This document shows, piece by piece, positions 44,020-54,496 of a stretch of DNA of 64,000 bases (its first letter is position 1; every line of letters begins with the position of its first letter). Location: positions 146,404-210,403 of the forward strand of contig CAWFOC010000001.1 of assembly GCA_963817395.1 (NCBI GenBank). Reading direction: 5' to 3'. A program made the position numbers and the translations under genes. This DNA comes from CAWGYQ01 sp963817395 (GTDB taxonomy: Bacteria > Acidobacteriota > Vicinamibacteria > Vicinamibacterales > CAVPJW01). The notes beneath the pieces are model-generated. The model saw only the letters and a list, made by a program, of their open reading frames with translations, was not told the origin of the DNA and did no database searches.

Positions 44020-44240
44020 GCGACCCTCCGGGAGAGGCAGATCTAAGGATGAGGTGGCGAGACAATAGCAGAAACCAGCGCCCACGGCGATGGTCGGTGT
44101 GGGTCCGGTCGCCGGGTTCACGCTACTGCACGCCCTGTCACGTGACAGGGCGTGCCACGCCTCAGCTTCCATTTGGATCGCGTAGAGCCGTGGTATACAT
44201 TGCGGGGTTCTGCACCCGATCCGAACGGAGGGCTATCCGC

Positions 44241-46261
44241 ATGGAGGTCCGCCCCGACTCCGATAATCCCGCACCGGCATCCGCTGCCGGAGAGCCACAA
44301 CAGCAAGAGATCCGCCCCTGCGATAATCCCGCACCAGCATTCACCGCCGGAGAGCAACAGGATGACAGCGCCCTGGATGCTTTGTCGGCTTTCGCTTCCG
44401 AAGAGGATCCCCTCGAACCACGTAACGACGTTCCGGCGGCTGTGCAAACTCAGGCACCATCACCTGGTGCCGACGTGGTTTGGCCTACCGCGCGCAGTGG
44501 CAGCCCTGATCGGTCTTGGCTGGGGCGCTTGCGATCAATGAAGGCGTTGCGGGAGAACACTCACCTCCAGCGGAGCGCTCACGACGAACCGGTGCCGATC
44601 GATGCGATCGGCAACCTCGAGAAACATCTCGCTGTGCTGGCCATCCTTCCTGACGTGTTCGCGAGGATTGACCGACGGTTGGCGCGAGCCGAGGCAATGA
44701 GCGGACGCAGGGACGACGTTGACGAGGCACTCCACGATTTGTGCGCACAGATCCACGGCCGACTGGCTCGAGTCGAAGCGTCACTCCAGCGCACGGAAGG
44801 ACATGCCGAAGACGCCCGGGCCGACGAAACACTGCGCGAGCTCTGTGACCGACTCATTCGGGTCGAGGCGTCACTCCAGCGCACGGAAGGACATGCCGAA
44901 GACGCCCGGGCCGACGAAACACTGCGCGAGCTCTGTGACCGACTCATTCGAGTCGAGGCGTCGCTCCAGCGCACGGAAGGGCGTGCCGAGGAGGCCCGGG
45001 CCGACGAGACGCTGCGCGAGCTCTGTGACCGACTGGTTCGAGTCGAGGCGTCGCTCCAGCGCACGGAAGGACGTGCCGAAGAGGCCAGGGCCGACGAGAC
45101 GCTGCGCGAGCTCTGCGACCGGCTGGTTCGAGTCGAGGCGTCGCTCCAGCGCACGGAAGGGCGTGCCGAGGAGGCGAGGGCCGACGAGACGCTGCGCGAG
45201 CTCTGCGACCGACTGGTTCGAGTGGAGGCGATCGCTCCAGCGCACGGAAGGGCATGCCGAAGAGGCCCGGGCCGACGAGACGCTGCGCGAGCTCGGTGAA
45301 AGCATCGAGGCACGGCTCGCGCGGACCGAAGACACGCTCCGACGTACCGAGGACATCGTCGAGGAGCGCTCTGCGTCGCTGACCGCGCGGTTTACGGAAG
45401 TCGAGGAGACCGTTCAGCGAATCGAACGGATCGTCTCCAGCAGGACGATCGAACAGACCCTTTCTCAGCAGCCCTCAGTACGAATGGACGGTCGTCCCGT
45501 TCAAGCCGAGGGAACGCGCACGACGTCTCGAACGGTTTCTCGGGGACTGCCGGCAGACGTCGCTCTCGGTTCGCGGTCCCGCACGTCCGCCGGGAGCGGG
45601 GAACCGGGGGTTGGAGCCGTTCTGGCCAGTGCGGGACTCGTTCTGCGCCGATTGGTGAGCAGCAGTCAGGCGAACCGTACCATCTGGCTCCCCTGGATGG
45701 GCAAGGTCGCTGTACCCGTCGTGATGTTGGTGGTGACTGCTTTCGCAATTGGAACCCTGATCAGAACAAGCCGTGGCGCGGCTCCGGACACGGTTGTGTC
45801 GCTCGCGTCCACCGACCAGATGTCGATCCCTGTAGCGCCAGCGACGACGCAGACGGTGGCGATTCTGTCCGGAGAGTCGTTGCGGTGCAGGTTGACGCGC
45901 CGCCCACGACTGCGCCCACGACTGCGCCCACACTGCGCCCAGAACGAATGCCCCTCCGCCGCCACGTGCGCGACAGGTTTCCGCGCCGCAGCAGCGGTCG
46001 CCTGTTCGAGCAACGGCGATCGCCACCGGCTCGCGGACGTTCGTCGGAACTCTGTCGATCAGCTCCTATCCGACCGGCGCCTTGGTCTCAATCAATGGCA
46101 AGGCAGCAGGCGTGACGCCCTTGGAGCTGACCAGCCAGCGAGCGGGCTCCCTGGCAGTCCAGATCGCGCAAGACGGATTTGAACGATGGTCGGGACTGGT
46201 CCGCGTGCAGGCCGATCGGCGCACGGACGTCACCGCAACGCTTCGCCGGATCAATCGGTAG
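44241..46261 (+). CDS. Long coiled-coil repeat membrane protein with PEGA domain, two frameshifts
   Basis: An N-terminal acidic, Pro/Ala-rich part (about 1-110) is followed by about six 30-residue repeats (VEASLQRTEGHAEDARADET, LRELCDRLIR) rich in Arg and Glu and predicted to form coiled coil. The first five are in one frame; an extra A near 45231 shifts the sixth. In the second frame follow LARTEDTLRRTEDIVEERSA, VEETVQRIERIV, then a transmembrane helix (VPVVMLVVTAFAIGTLIRTS). A second shift near 45900 restores the C-terminal PEGA domain (GTLSISSYPTGALVSINGKA, AGVTPLELTSQRAGSLAVQI). The cytoplasmic repeats and outer PEGA domain suggest a structural or surface-binding function. The natural length is about 670 residues. 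Confidence 0.75.
44772..45293 (+). repeat. 90-bp tandem repeat array, about six units
   Basis: Units begin at 44772, 44862, 44952, 45042, 45132 and 45222, each starting GTCGA(A/G)GCG and exactly 90 bases long until the frameshifted last one. Identity between adjacent units is very high; changes are mostly at third codon positions. Each unit encodes 30 residues of coiled coil, and the copies do not break the frame. Confidence 0.9.
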
Positions 46262-46708
46262 CGGCCCTCGCGGAGTCGCACGCTTGCGCCGGCGATACTC
46301 CCAAGCCTGGCAATCGAATCCCCATCACCCAGGCCGAGCCACGTGATCTGTGAGATCGACCTAGTCGCCGTGCTCGAGTTCGGGCATTCGTAACCGACGC
46401 GCGCTTCCCCCACGCCGAGACGACATGGCCCCGGGTCGACGTCGACGAGCGGGGAGCGCCTCCTTGTACCCGATCAGGTCTCGTGGGCTGGAGTCTTCGG
46501 CCAGTGGGTGATCCCGCGCGTCGACCCGACCCGCGCCACCGCCCCGACCGACACGATCAGCGGGGACCTTCCGTGAGGCCGCCACGAATTAACCCATGCG
46601 AAACAGACGTGTTACCGGTCGATCACATCGCGTCGGTACAGTGCGCCTTGTGCATATTTCATCGTTAAACAAGGGATTGGCCGTTTCGGTTGTCGATCGG
46701 AGGAGTTC
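46262..46708. other. Non-coding gap before the TonB receptor
   Basis: No gene is supported. It should contain the receptor promoter, but no hexamer pair could be assigned with confidence. Confidence 0.35.
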
Positions 46709-49700
46709 ATGAAGGTTCTTCGCCTGTTTCTCGCGGCAGTGATCGCGGTGGGTGTCACCGGGACCCTGAGTACCCCTACGGTCGCGGCGCAGGAAACCGA
46801 GTCCCGCATCATCGGCAAGGTGCTGGATGAGAGCGGTGCCTCGCTGCCCGGAAGCACTGTGACCGTCACAGGGACTGACACGGGAGTGGCTCGCACGGTC
46901 GTGGCGGAGGCTGACGGCTCGTTCGTGGTGACGAATCTCCAGACCCGGACGGTATGACGTCGTCATCGAACTTCCGAGTTTTGCCACCAAGACGTTCGCG
47001 GTCAACTTGGGGCTGGGGCAGGTGGAAGCCCTCAACGTGACACTCGGGGTTGCCGGCGTGCAGGAAGCCATCACCGTGACGGCGTCGTCCGTCGTGATCG
47101 ATTTGTCGGCGAAGCTCGGCGTCAACGTCTCGCCGGAGGAAGTCGAAAACCTCCCGGTGAACGGCCGGAACTTCGCGAACCTCATGACGCTGGCCACTGG
47201 CGCGACCAGCGACGGCAATGGCGGCTGGGCGAGCGTCCGGTTCAACGGCAAGTCGAATCAGCAGAACTATCTGAACTACGACGGCGTCGACGGCACCTAC
47301 GTGTTCGACGCGAGTCCTGCGTACCTGAGCACGACCGGCTCGCAGTTCCGCCTGCAGACATCGATGGAGTCGGTGTCGGAATTCCGCGTGAACTCCGGGC
47401 TGGCGCCTGCGGAGAGCGGCCTTGGCTCCGGGGGCAACATCACGGTCGTCACCAAGAGCGGCGGCAATCAGTACCATGGCTCGGTTTTCGAGTACAAGCG
47501 TGACGATGCTCTGGATGCGGCCAGCAAGTACGACGACAAGAAGCAGGAGCTATCGCTCGATCAGTTCGGCGGCTCGATTGGCGGACCGCTGGCCAGGAAC
47601 CGCACGTTCTTTTTCTTCAGTTTCGAGGGCCTTCGGCAGACAACGGGGCTGAGCTTCACCGAGGCTGTGCCGAGCGACGAGGCGCGCCGCCGGATCCTGG
47701 CGGGCGAGCCGGTCGGCTCAGGCGCCGGCCAGAGCGCGGCCCGCACTCAGGCTGTGGCGCCCCTGCTCAGCGGCTTTCCGCTGGGCTCGACGGCGACTGC
47801 CAACGCCCTGGCCGCCCTGCTGACGCGCGGGAACGCGGCCGAGCAGAGCGAGAACAGTCTCTCCTTCCGTGTCGATCACAACTTCTCCAACAACCACACG
47901 TTCTACGCCCGCTATCTCTTCAGCGACGGTGAGGTGGACACGCCCGACCGCACGGTCACCGACCGGCGTGTGCTCGCGGAGCAACAGCCGCAGAACTTCG
48001 TGGCCAACTTCCTGAGCATCTTCGGGAACAAGGTCAACGAATTCAAGGTGGGCTACAACGGTCCCCAGATCAGCGCGAACGCCTTCGGTACGCCCGGGTA
48101 CGACCCGACGGGTGTTTCCCTCTCGGGCACCTTCACCTCGTCATCGATCGACGCCCGCGGCAACACGGGAATTGCGCGAAGCGGCCTCCTGATTCGTGCG
48201 ACCAGCAATGCGGCGACAACGGGCTCGGTCTTCGATCCGAGGTCGCTGTCATTTGCCGACACGGTCACGTGGAGCCGCGGAGACCACACGATGAAGGGCG
48301 GGTTCGAGTACCGCCGGATCCAGTCGGACTTCCAGTTCCTCGGCAGCACGGAATACACCTTCAACAACATCAACGATTTCATCGACAACAAGCCGAACGC
48401 CGTCGCGGTGGCGCTCGATTCACCCGTGTTCAAGCCGCAGCAGTTCTATCTCATCGGGTACGTGCAGGATTCGTGGCAAGTCAACGACAGGCTGACCTTG
48501 GACTACGGGCTCCGGTACGACTACTACTCGGTCGTGAACGAAGCGGACGGCCGGGCCCGTCCGTTCTTCATCGAGGACAATGCGTTCAGCGACGACGCCG
48601 ATAACTTCTACAACCCGGACAGGAACAATATCGCGCCGCGTCTCTCGGCGGCCTATCAGCTGAACGAGAGGACGGTCATTCGTGGTGGCTTCGGGTTGTT
48701 CTACGGGCCGGGGCAGTTCGAGGATCGAATCCAGCCGATCGAGAACTTCATCGAACGGCGCCGGCTCGGCGCGGCTGACGTGCCCAACAACGGCCTGGCG
48801 TACCCCGTGGCACCGGAGCTGTATAAGAATGCCTTGTCGGTGCGCGGCTACACGCACGAGCGGCCGGACGAGTACAACGTCCAGTACGGCGTGAGCGTGG
48901 CGCGGGAATTGCCGGGTGAGGTGAACCTGACAATCGGCTACACCGGCAGCCAGGGCAAGGACATGTTCCTGCGGGGCGTTGCCAACACGCTGAGCTTCGA
49001 CACGCGGGCTCGCGAGGTTCCCTCCGTGGGGCAAGTCGACTACAAGACCTCGGGTTGCGTGGATGGTCTCGTGATCAATGGCAACGCGATTCGCGGTTGC
49101 GGCTACGCGGAATACAACGCGCTGCAGATTTCGGCGACGCGACGATTCAAGTCTGGCTTCACCGGTGGGCTTCAGTACCGGTACTCGAAGAACAAGGGCA
49201 CGACGCAGGGCTCCAACGAAGCCGCGACGGCGAGCAACACGTTCGACTTCGAGACCGAGTACGGCACGAACCCGCAGGACATTCCGCACACGTTCAATGG
49301 CTCCCTCGTCTACCAGCTTCCTGGCGAGGGCTTCTGGACTGGCGGATGGAGAGTGGGCGGCATCGTCAATGCGCGGAGCGGCGTTCCCATCAACGTGGTC
49401 ATCAGCCGTCCCGACAACCTGACAGTCAACGGCGCATCGGTGACCAACATCCCTGGAGGCAACAGCCGCGGCTCGCAGCGCCCCGACCTGGTGCCTGGCG
49501 TGGATCCGTACCTCAGGGACGGCGTGCGCTGGCTGAACCCGGCCGCGTTCGCGACACCCGCACCCGGCACGTTCGGCAACCTGCCGCGGAACTTCCTGCG
49601 CGGACCCGAGTTCTGGCAGGCCGACGTGATGTTCAGCAAGGACTTCCGCTTCATGGACTCTCAGGGCCTGCAGGTGCGCATCGAGTTCTTCAACATCGCC

Positions 49701-49871
49701 AACCACTTGAACTACGAGAACCCGGCGGCGACGCTCCCCAACGGCTCACCGGGCGTGCCCTTCACCGACTCGCAGGCCGGCACGTTCGGCTACATGCTGG
49801 GGCCGCTCAATCGAACGGTGGGACTGGGCACGGCGCGGCAGACGCAGATCTCGCTTCGCTACACCTTCTAA
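46709..49871 (+). CDS. TonB-dependent receptor, Oar-like, one frameshift
   Basis: A protein of about 1050 residues with a signal peptide (FLAAVIAVGVTGTLSTPTVA), then a carboxypeptidase-regulatory domain (ESRIIGKVLDESGASLPGST, VTVTGTDTGV). An extra base near 46953 separates NLQT from YDVVIELPSFATKTFAVNL. The plug domain follows (VEAL-NVTLGVAGVQEAITVT, LPVNGRNFANLMTLATGA, FRVNSGLAPAESGLGSGG, NITVVTKSGGNQYHGSVFEY), then a large barrel ending in TARQTQISLRYTF with a terminal Phe. GGAGGAG is seven bases before ATG 46709. It imports an unknown ligand or acts in outer-membrane secretion. The 3163-base span is one more than a multiple of three. A strong terminator follows. Confidence 0.9.
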
Positions 49872-49897
49872 GGGAAGTCCTTACGAAAGACGACGAG

Positions 49898-49932
49898 CGA
49901 CCGGCGTCCCGAGGAGGGCGCCGGTCGTTTTT
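49898..49932 (+). terminator. Rho-independent terminator after the TonB receptor
   Basis: CGACCGGCG (49898-49906) and CGCCGGTCG (49919-49927) form a perfect 9-bp stem around a 12-base loop, followed immediately by five T residues. Confidence 0.9.
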
Positions 49933-50012
49933 CCTCACACGAATTCTCGACACCCACCTGCGGCGCCGGAGCGGGTTCGCGGCCCGCGGGTTCGACAGGG
50001 TCGATACGCCGC

Positions 50013-50537
50013 CTACTTGCCGACCGTGAACGGCGCCGAGTACTGCCGGTCCGCCCAGGTGATCTTCAAGACCCCGCCGGGTCCCTGCGGCTCGACGGCT
50101 AACGTCAGCTGTTCGACCGGCGCAGAAACGGGCGTTCGCGTGAGAGGCACGCGACCCAGATCCTGTTTCGCGTCGTATTCGGTGCCCCACTGACCGGTCT
50201 GTTTGTTGATGATGAGCTGCGGCTCCTTCTCCGAGACCCACATGTACAGCGTGTGCTTGCCGGCGGGCACCCGCACGGCGCCGAACTCGAGCGCCCGGTC
50301 CGTCGTAAGCGTCGTGGCCTCGTCTGCGCCCAGCCGCCACACCGTGTTCCAGGGATTCAGGCCGCCCCAGATAGTCCGCCCTTTCACATAGGGCCGGCCG
50401 TGCTCGATACCGATCCTGGCGCCCCCGACGGTGGCACTGACGGTTTCGTGCGGGCTGGCTCGTTGCTGCTGGCCCTGAATGACGACAACCACGGCCGCGA
50501 CGGCGGCCGCGCCGAAAATCCACGCGATTCGCTTCAT
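50013..50537 (-). CDS. DUF2911-family secreted protein
   Basis: A 174-residue protein with a signal peptide or anchor (IFGAAAVAAVVVVIQGQ). The sequence SATVGGARIGIEHGRPYVKG, RTIWGGLNPWNTVWRLGADE, ATTLTTDRALEFGAVRVPAG and KHTLYMWVSEKEPQLIINKQ matches DUF2911 proteins, which occur in Bacteroidetes and Acidobacteria and have no known function. ATG 50537 begins the signal peptide and has AGGAGCT directly upstream. The gene is not coupled to its neighbours. Confidence 0.85.
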   Translation of the reverse strand: MKRIAWIFGAAAVAAVVVVIQGQQQRASPHETVSATVGGARIGIEHGRPYVKGRTIWGGLNPWNTVWRLGADEATTLTTDRALEFGAVRVPAGKHTLYMWVSEKEPQLIINKQTGQWGTEYDAKQDLGRVPLTRTPVSAPVEQLTLAVEPQGPGGVLKITWADRQYSAPFTVGK

Positions 50538-50610
50538 AGCTCCTGAGCTCCTTGGTCTCACGCGGCCCAGCGCCCATGCCGCGCGCTTTTAGACGACGCC
50601 GCCGGAGTGG

Positions 50611-51519
50611 TTAGAGAATCTTCATGCCGAGCGCCGAGAGCGCGAGCTCCGTGCCGAGCTCGGCCGTCCTGTTCCGAACATCGAGCGTCGGGTTCACCTC
50701 GACGAGATCGAGCGACGTGAGCAGTCCGGAGTCGGCCACGAGCTCCATCACCATGTGCGCCTCGCGATAATCGAAGCCACCCTTCACGGGCGTGCCGACG
50801 CCGGGCGCCACCGCGGGGTCGCAGGCGTCGAGATCGAAGGACACGTGAATGCCGGCGGTGCCTTTGCCCGCCAGCTCGAGCGCGCGCTCGACCACCGTGG
50901 CGATGCCGAGCCGATCGATTTCCTTCATCGTAAAGACGTAGGCGTTCGAGGCGCGCACCAGCTCCTTCTCGCGCTGGTCCAGGTTGCGCACACCGATGAG
51001 CACCGTGTGTATCGGCAGCACCTTCGGCGAGCGCCCGCCGATGCGAGCCAGCTCTGAAGGCTCCGGGCCGAGCAGAGCGGCCAGCGGCATCCCGTGCACG
51101 TTCCCCGACGTGGTACTTGCCGGTGTGTTCATGTCGCCGTGGGCGTCGACCCAGATGAGCCCCAGCGGCTTGCCGGCTTGAAGGGCATGTTCCGACGCGG
51201 CGGCCACCGATCCCGCCGCGACGCTGTGATCACCCCCGAGCACGATCGGCAGCGCGCCTTCATCGAGCGAGGCGAGCGCGGTCTGATAGAGCTTCTGGCA
51301 CACACGCGCGATCTCGCGCGCGTACTTGCGACGCTCGTCGCCGGGTCCACGCGTTTCGGGAATGGGCGTGGGCAGGTCGCCTTTGTCCACCACCGTATGG
51401 CCGAGCGAGGCGAGACGTTCGCCGATGAGCGTCGTGCGGAACGCCGAGGGGCCCATGTCCACGCCGCGGCGACCGCCGCCCAGATCGAGCGGAACGCCGA
51501 TCAGGTGAACCGTGCTCAT
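50611..51519 (-). CDS. rocF: Arginase
   Basis: A 302-residue ureohydrolase that converts arginine to ornithine and urea. The Mn2+-binding blocks are GGDHS (95-99, H98), DAHGD (125-129) and SFDLDACDP (227-235); the family's usual length is about 300. The pattern DMGPSAFR in the N-terminus favours arginase over agmatinase. Its ATG 51519 overlaps the stop of the O-methyltransferase gene (ATGA), so it is the last gene of the haem operon, a position it does not need functionally. No signal peptide; cytoplasmic. Confidence 0.92.
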   Translation of the reverse strand: MSTVHLIGVPLDLGGGRRGVDMGPSAFRTTLIGERLASLGHTVVDKGDLPTPIPETRGPGDERRKYAREIARVCQKLYQTALASLDEGALPIVLGGDHSVAAGSVAAASEHALQAGKPLGLIWVDAHGDMNTPASTTSGNVHGMPLAALLGPEPSELARIGGRSPKVLPIHTVLIGVRNLDQREKELVRASNAYVFTMKEIDRLGIATVVERALELAGKGTAGIHVSFDLDACDPAVAPGVGTPVKGGFDYREAHMVMELVADSGLLTSLDLVEVNPTLDVRNRTAELGTELALSALGMKIL

Positions 51520-52175
51520 CTGACCTTGTAGGTGACCGAGATGCCTTCGCCCGACGGCGCCACAACCGACGTCAGGAGATGGGGTCCGGTCCGGATGGCC
51601 GTCAGGAAGTCGGTCATCTCGCTGCCCTTGTTGAGGACGTTGTGGGCCAGGAAGAGGCCGCCTCGATCGAGCCTGGGCAGAACCAAATCGAAGAAGCGGC
51701 GGTAGTCGCGCTTCCAGGCGTCGAGAAACACCAGATCGAACGTGCCGACGATTTTAGGAATTTCTGCAAAGCCGTCGCCGGCCACCACCGTCACGATGTC
51801 CTCGAGACCGGCACGCCGAATGTTCTCGCGTGCCTCGCGCGCCCGCGTCGGATCGTACTCGACCGTCGTCAGGCGGCCGCCGCTGACGCGAAGCCCGAGA
51901 CCGATCCAGATGGCACTGTATCCGCTGGCCGTGCCAATCTCGAGCGCATGCCGCGTCTTGTTGGACGCCGTGAGAAGACGGAGGAAACGCCCGTCCTCCT
52001 CGGAGACGGCGAGTTGACCCTTGTCAGCGGCTCGAATGGCGCTCAGCACCGCGCTGGCGCGCGGTGGCACGTCTGTCGCATCGGCCGATGCCACCGACGC
52101 AAATGCGCCACCCGCGGCACCATGGGGGACCGATGCGAGCTGGAGCAGCAGCGCAAGGAGCATCGAGATGCGCAC
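51516..52175 (-). CDS. Class I SAM-dependent O-methyltransferase with signal peptide
   Basis: A 219-residue O-methyltransferase of the caffeoyl-CoA/catechol type. SAM-binding motif I is ALEIGTASGYSAIWIGLGL; the acidic residue of the next strand is in TVEYDPTRAREARENIRRAG, followed by DLVFLDAWKRDYRRFFDLVL and GGLFLAHNVL. An N-terminal hydrophobic stretch (MLLALLLQLASVPHGAAGGA) looks like a signal peptide, unusual because SAM is cytoplasmic. Either it is a membrane anchor or the true start is downstream. It lies 9 bases after the hemG/hemY stop and overlaps the arginase start. The substrate is unknown. Confidence 0.85.
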   Translation of the reverse strand: MRISMLLALLLQLASVPHGAAGGAFASVASADATDVPPRASAVLSAIRAADKGQLAVSEEDGRFLRLLTASNKTRHALEIGTASGYSAIWIGLGLRVSGGRLTTVEYDPTRAREARENIRRAGLEDIVTVVAGDGFAEIPKIVGTFDLVFLDAWKRDYRRFFDLVLPRLDRGGLFLAHNVLNKGSEMTDFLTAIRTGPHLLTSVVAPSGEGISVTYKVR

Positions 52176-52184
52176 ATCGAGATT

Positions 52185-53564
52185 CTATCGGATTCGTGCA
52201 AGCTCGGCCGCGAGGGCAGCAACCGTTGTCCGGGCATCGCTCACACAATCGGGAATTCCGACGCCCCGGAAACCGCTGCCGGTCACGTAGAGCCCGGGAC
52301 GGCGAACGAGGGCGGCGTCGATCGCACGGATTCGGGCCAGGTGCCCGACCTCGTACTGCGGGTTGGCCCGGTGCCACCGATACACGCGCTGGAACACTGG
52401 GCGATTCTGAATCTTCAACACCGGACGCAGCTCGGCGTCGGTAAGGGCCGCCAGCTCGCGGTCCTCGCGGTCCACGATGGACGGATTGCGGGTGCCGCCG
52501 ACGAACCCCCTCATCAACGCCAGGGTGGCGGGCCCGCGCCCCGGCCACTTCGATGAGATCCACGAGACCGCGAGAAGCGCTCCGCCTTCGGCTCGCGGCA
52601 CCACGAAGCCCGATCCGGCCAGCGGATGCTCTACGCCTTCGCGCGGGTACGCGAGCACGATCGCGGCACTCGACACATAGGGAACTTCGCGGCACAGTGC
52701 CGCCAGCTCCGGGTCCAGTTCGCCTACCAGACGCGCCGTCACGTGCGCCGGCGTCGCAACGACAATCGTGCGCGCCGGAATTCTCTCGCCTCCAGCCAGG
52801 CGCGCAGAGAGCGGTTCGGATTGTTCGATCGCGACGACCTCGGCGTTGCAGCGAATGGTGCCGGCAGGCAGCCTGTTGACCAGCGCGGAGACGAGCCCGC
52901 CCAGGCCTCCAACGAGCGAGCGAAAGACGCCGTCGCGAGGTCGAGTCCGTTGCTGACGGCGAAGCGCGCGAATCACGCTGCCGTGCTCCCGCTCCGCATC
53001 GACCAGACGCGGAAAGAGCGCCCGGATGGAGAGACGGTCGACGTCGCCCGCGTGGATGCCGGCGAGGAGGGGCTCGGCCACATAGCTCCCTGCCTCGCGG
53101 CCGAACCGTCGCTCGACGAACGCTCCGATCGACTCGTCATCGTCCGCATCGGCGCTCCGGCGCGGCACCATGACCTCCGCGGCGATGCGCGCCTTGCCGG
53201 AGGGCGAAAAGAGCGACGACGCGGCGAGCGCCTGCATGTTGAGCGGGATGCCGAGCACCGAACCTTCTGGCAGCGCGTGCAGCGCTCCGCCTCGAAGGAC
53301 ATACGCCGTGCGAGGTTCGAGTGTCGGGATGAGCCGATCGCCGAGACCCAGCTCGTGGCAGAGATCGACAGCCGCCCGCTTCTCCACGAGCAGGGAGTCG
53401 GGGCCGGCGTCGAACAGGAATCCGTCAAGCGCTTCGGTGAGGATGACGCCGCCGACGTCGGTGCGCCTCTCGAGCAGCTGCAGGCTGAGGCCAAGGCGGT
53501 GCGCCTCGTAGGCCGCGGCCAGGCCGGCGATTCCACCGCCGACGATCAGGCAGTCGACCGTCAC
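52185..53564 (-). CDS. hemG: Protoporphyrinogen oxidase (HemG/HemY type)
   Basis: A 459-residue FAD enzyme that oxidises protoporphyrinogen IX or coproporphyrinogen III. The FAD dinucleotide motif is CLIVGGGIAGLAAAYEAHRL with ERRTDVGG downstream, the family block GFLFDAGPDSLL, and the C-terminal FAD loop GLYVTGSGFRGVGIPDCVSD. Typical length is about 460. Its start overlaps the hemH stop (ATGA). Oxygen-dependent enzymes of this class carry out the penultimate step before iron insertion. It is followed at 9 bases by the O-methyltransferase. Confidence 0.92.
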   Translation of the reverse strand: MTVDCLIVGGGIAGLAAAYEAHRLGLSLQLLERRTDVGGVILTEALDGFLFDAGPDSLLVEKRAAVDLCHELGLGDRLIPTLEPRTAYVLRGGALHALPEGSVLGIPLNMQALAASSLFSPSGKARIAAEVMVPRRSADADDDESIGAFVERRFGREAGSYVAEPLLAGIHAGDVDRLSIRALFPRLVDAEREHGSVIRALRRQQRTRPRDGVFRSLVGGLGGLVSALVNRLPAGTIRCNAEVVAIEQSEPLSARLAGGERIPARTIVVATPAHVTARLVGELDPELAALCREVPYVSSAAIVLAYPREGVEHPLAGSGFVVPRAEGGALLAVSWISSKWPGRGPATLALMRGFVGGTRNPSIVDREDRELAALTDAELRPVLKIQNRPVFQRVYRWHRANPQYEVGHLARIRAIDAALVRRPGLYVTGSGFRGVGIPDCVSDARTTVAALAAELARIR

Positions 53565-54496
53565 AGGACATCAACAGCGTCGCGCGTTCGAGCCGGCGGG
53601 TTGGCGGATGTGCGCAGGGCGAGATCGGCCAGCAGTCGAATGAACAGGGGAGAGTCGTTGAGCGACTCGGTACGCCGAAGGCTGACGCCGCATTCCGAGG
53701 CCGAGCGTCTCGCCAGGATGTCGATGTCGTACAGGATCTCGGTGTGGTCGCAGACGAAGCCGATGGGAACCACCAGAAGGCGCGCCACGCCTTCAGCGGC
53801 CAGCGCACGGATGTGATCCGAAATGTCCGGACCGAGCCACGGCTCCCTTGTGCGACCCGCGCTCTGATAGGCCACGGTCCACCGCGTGCGTCCGCACCGG
53901 GCCGCCACGCCTTCGGCCGTTTTCACGACGAGCCGTGCATATGGATCGCCGCTCTCGATCGCGGCAACCGGCAGGCTGTGAGCCGTGAAGACCATGGCTT
54001 CGTCTTCCGCGGGCGCCGCCTCTCGGACCCTGGCAGCAAACGCGTCGAGCAGCAGGGGATGATCGCAGAACGAGCGCACGCAGACGAAGGGCATGTCGGC
54101 TGGCATGGCCGCGCGCGCCGCATCGACGTATTTCCTGACGCTCAGCGTCGAGAACTGTGGGGCGAGGGGGATGCCCACGATCTCGCCCACTCCCTGCATC
54201 GCGAGCTCGTGCACCGCTTTGTCGATGAACGGGTGCCAGTTGCGCATCCCCACCGCCACCACATACGACGGCGGCAGGGCGGCTCGAAGCTGAGAGGCCT
54301 GCGCTCTGGCCAGATCCGTCAGCGGCGAATGGCCTCCGATGGCCGCGTAGTTGTGACGCATCTCCGCGACGAGCTCGTCCGAGGGCAGCCGTCCGCCGCG
54401 TACCTGGCGTAGATATTCGGGCATGTCATCCAGACTGTCAGGCGTGCCATGCGCCATCAGCAGCACACCGATCGGACGCGCCTCGGCGGGGCTCAT
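53561..54496 (-). CDS. hemH: Ferrochelatase
   Basis: A 311-residue protein that inserts Fe2+ into protoporphyrin (or coproporphyrin). Conserved blocks are MAHGTPDSLDDMPEYLRQV, GGHSPLT (residues 54-60), VGMRNWHPFI, the catalytic histidine in FTAHSLP (H173) and the C-terminal VPIGFVCDHTEILYDIDILA, whose His and Glu bind the metal. No [2Fe-2S] cysteine motif is present. The start overlaps the hemE stop by four bases. Which porphyrin it uses cannot be deduced here. Confidence 0.92.
   Translation of the reverse strand: MSPAEARPIGVLLMAHGTPDSLDDMPEYLRQVRGGRLPSDELVAEMRHNYAAIGGHSPLTDLARAQASQLRAALPPSYVVAVGMRNWHPFIDKAVHELAMQGVGEIVGIPLAPQFSTLSVRKYVDAARAAMPADMPFVCVRSFCDHPLLLDAFAARVREAAPAEDEAMVFTAHSLPVAAIESGDPYARLVVKTAEGVAARCGRTRWTVAYQSAGRTREPWLGPDISDHIRALAAEGVARLLVVPIGFVCDHTEILYDIDILARRSASECGVSLRRTESLNDSPLFIRLLADLALRTSANPPARTRDAVDVL

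Noticed and set aside
48420..49706. Minus-strand open frame of 428 codons
   Set aside because: Antisense to the TonB barrel; composition typical of shadow frames.
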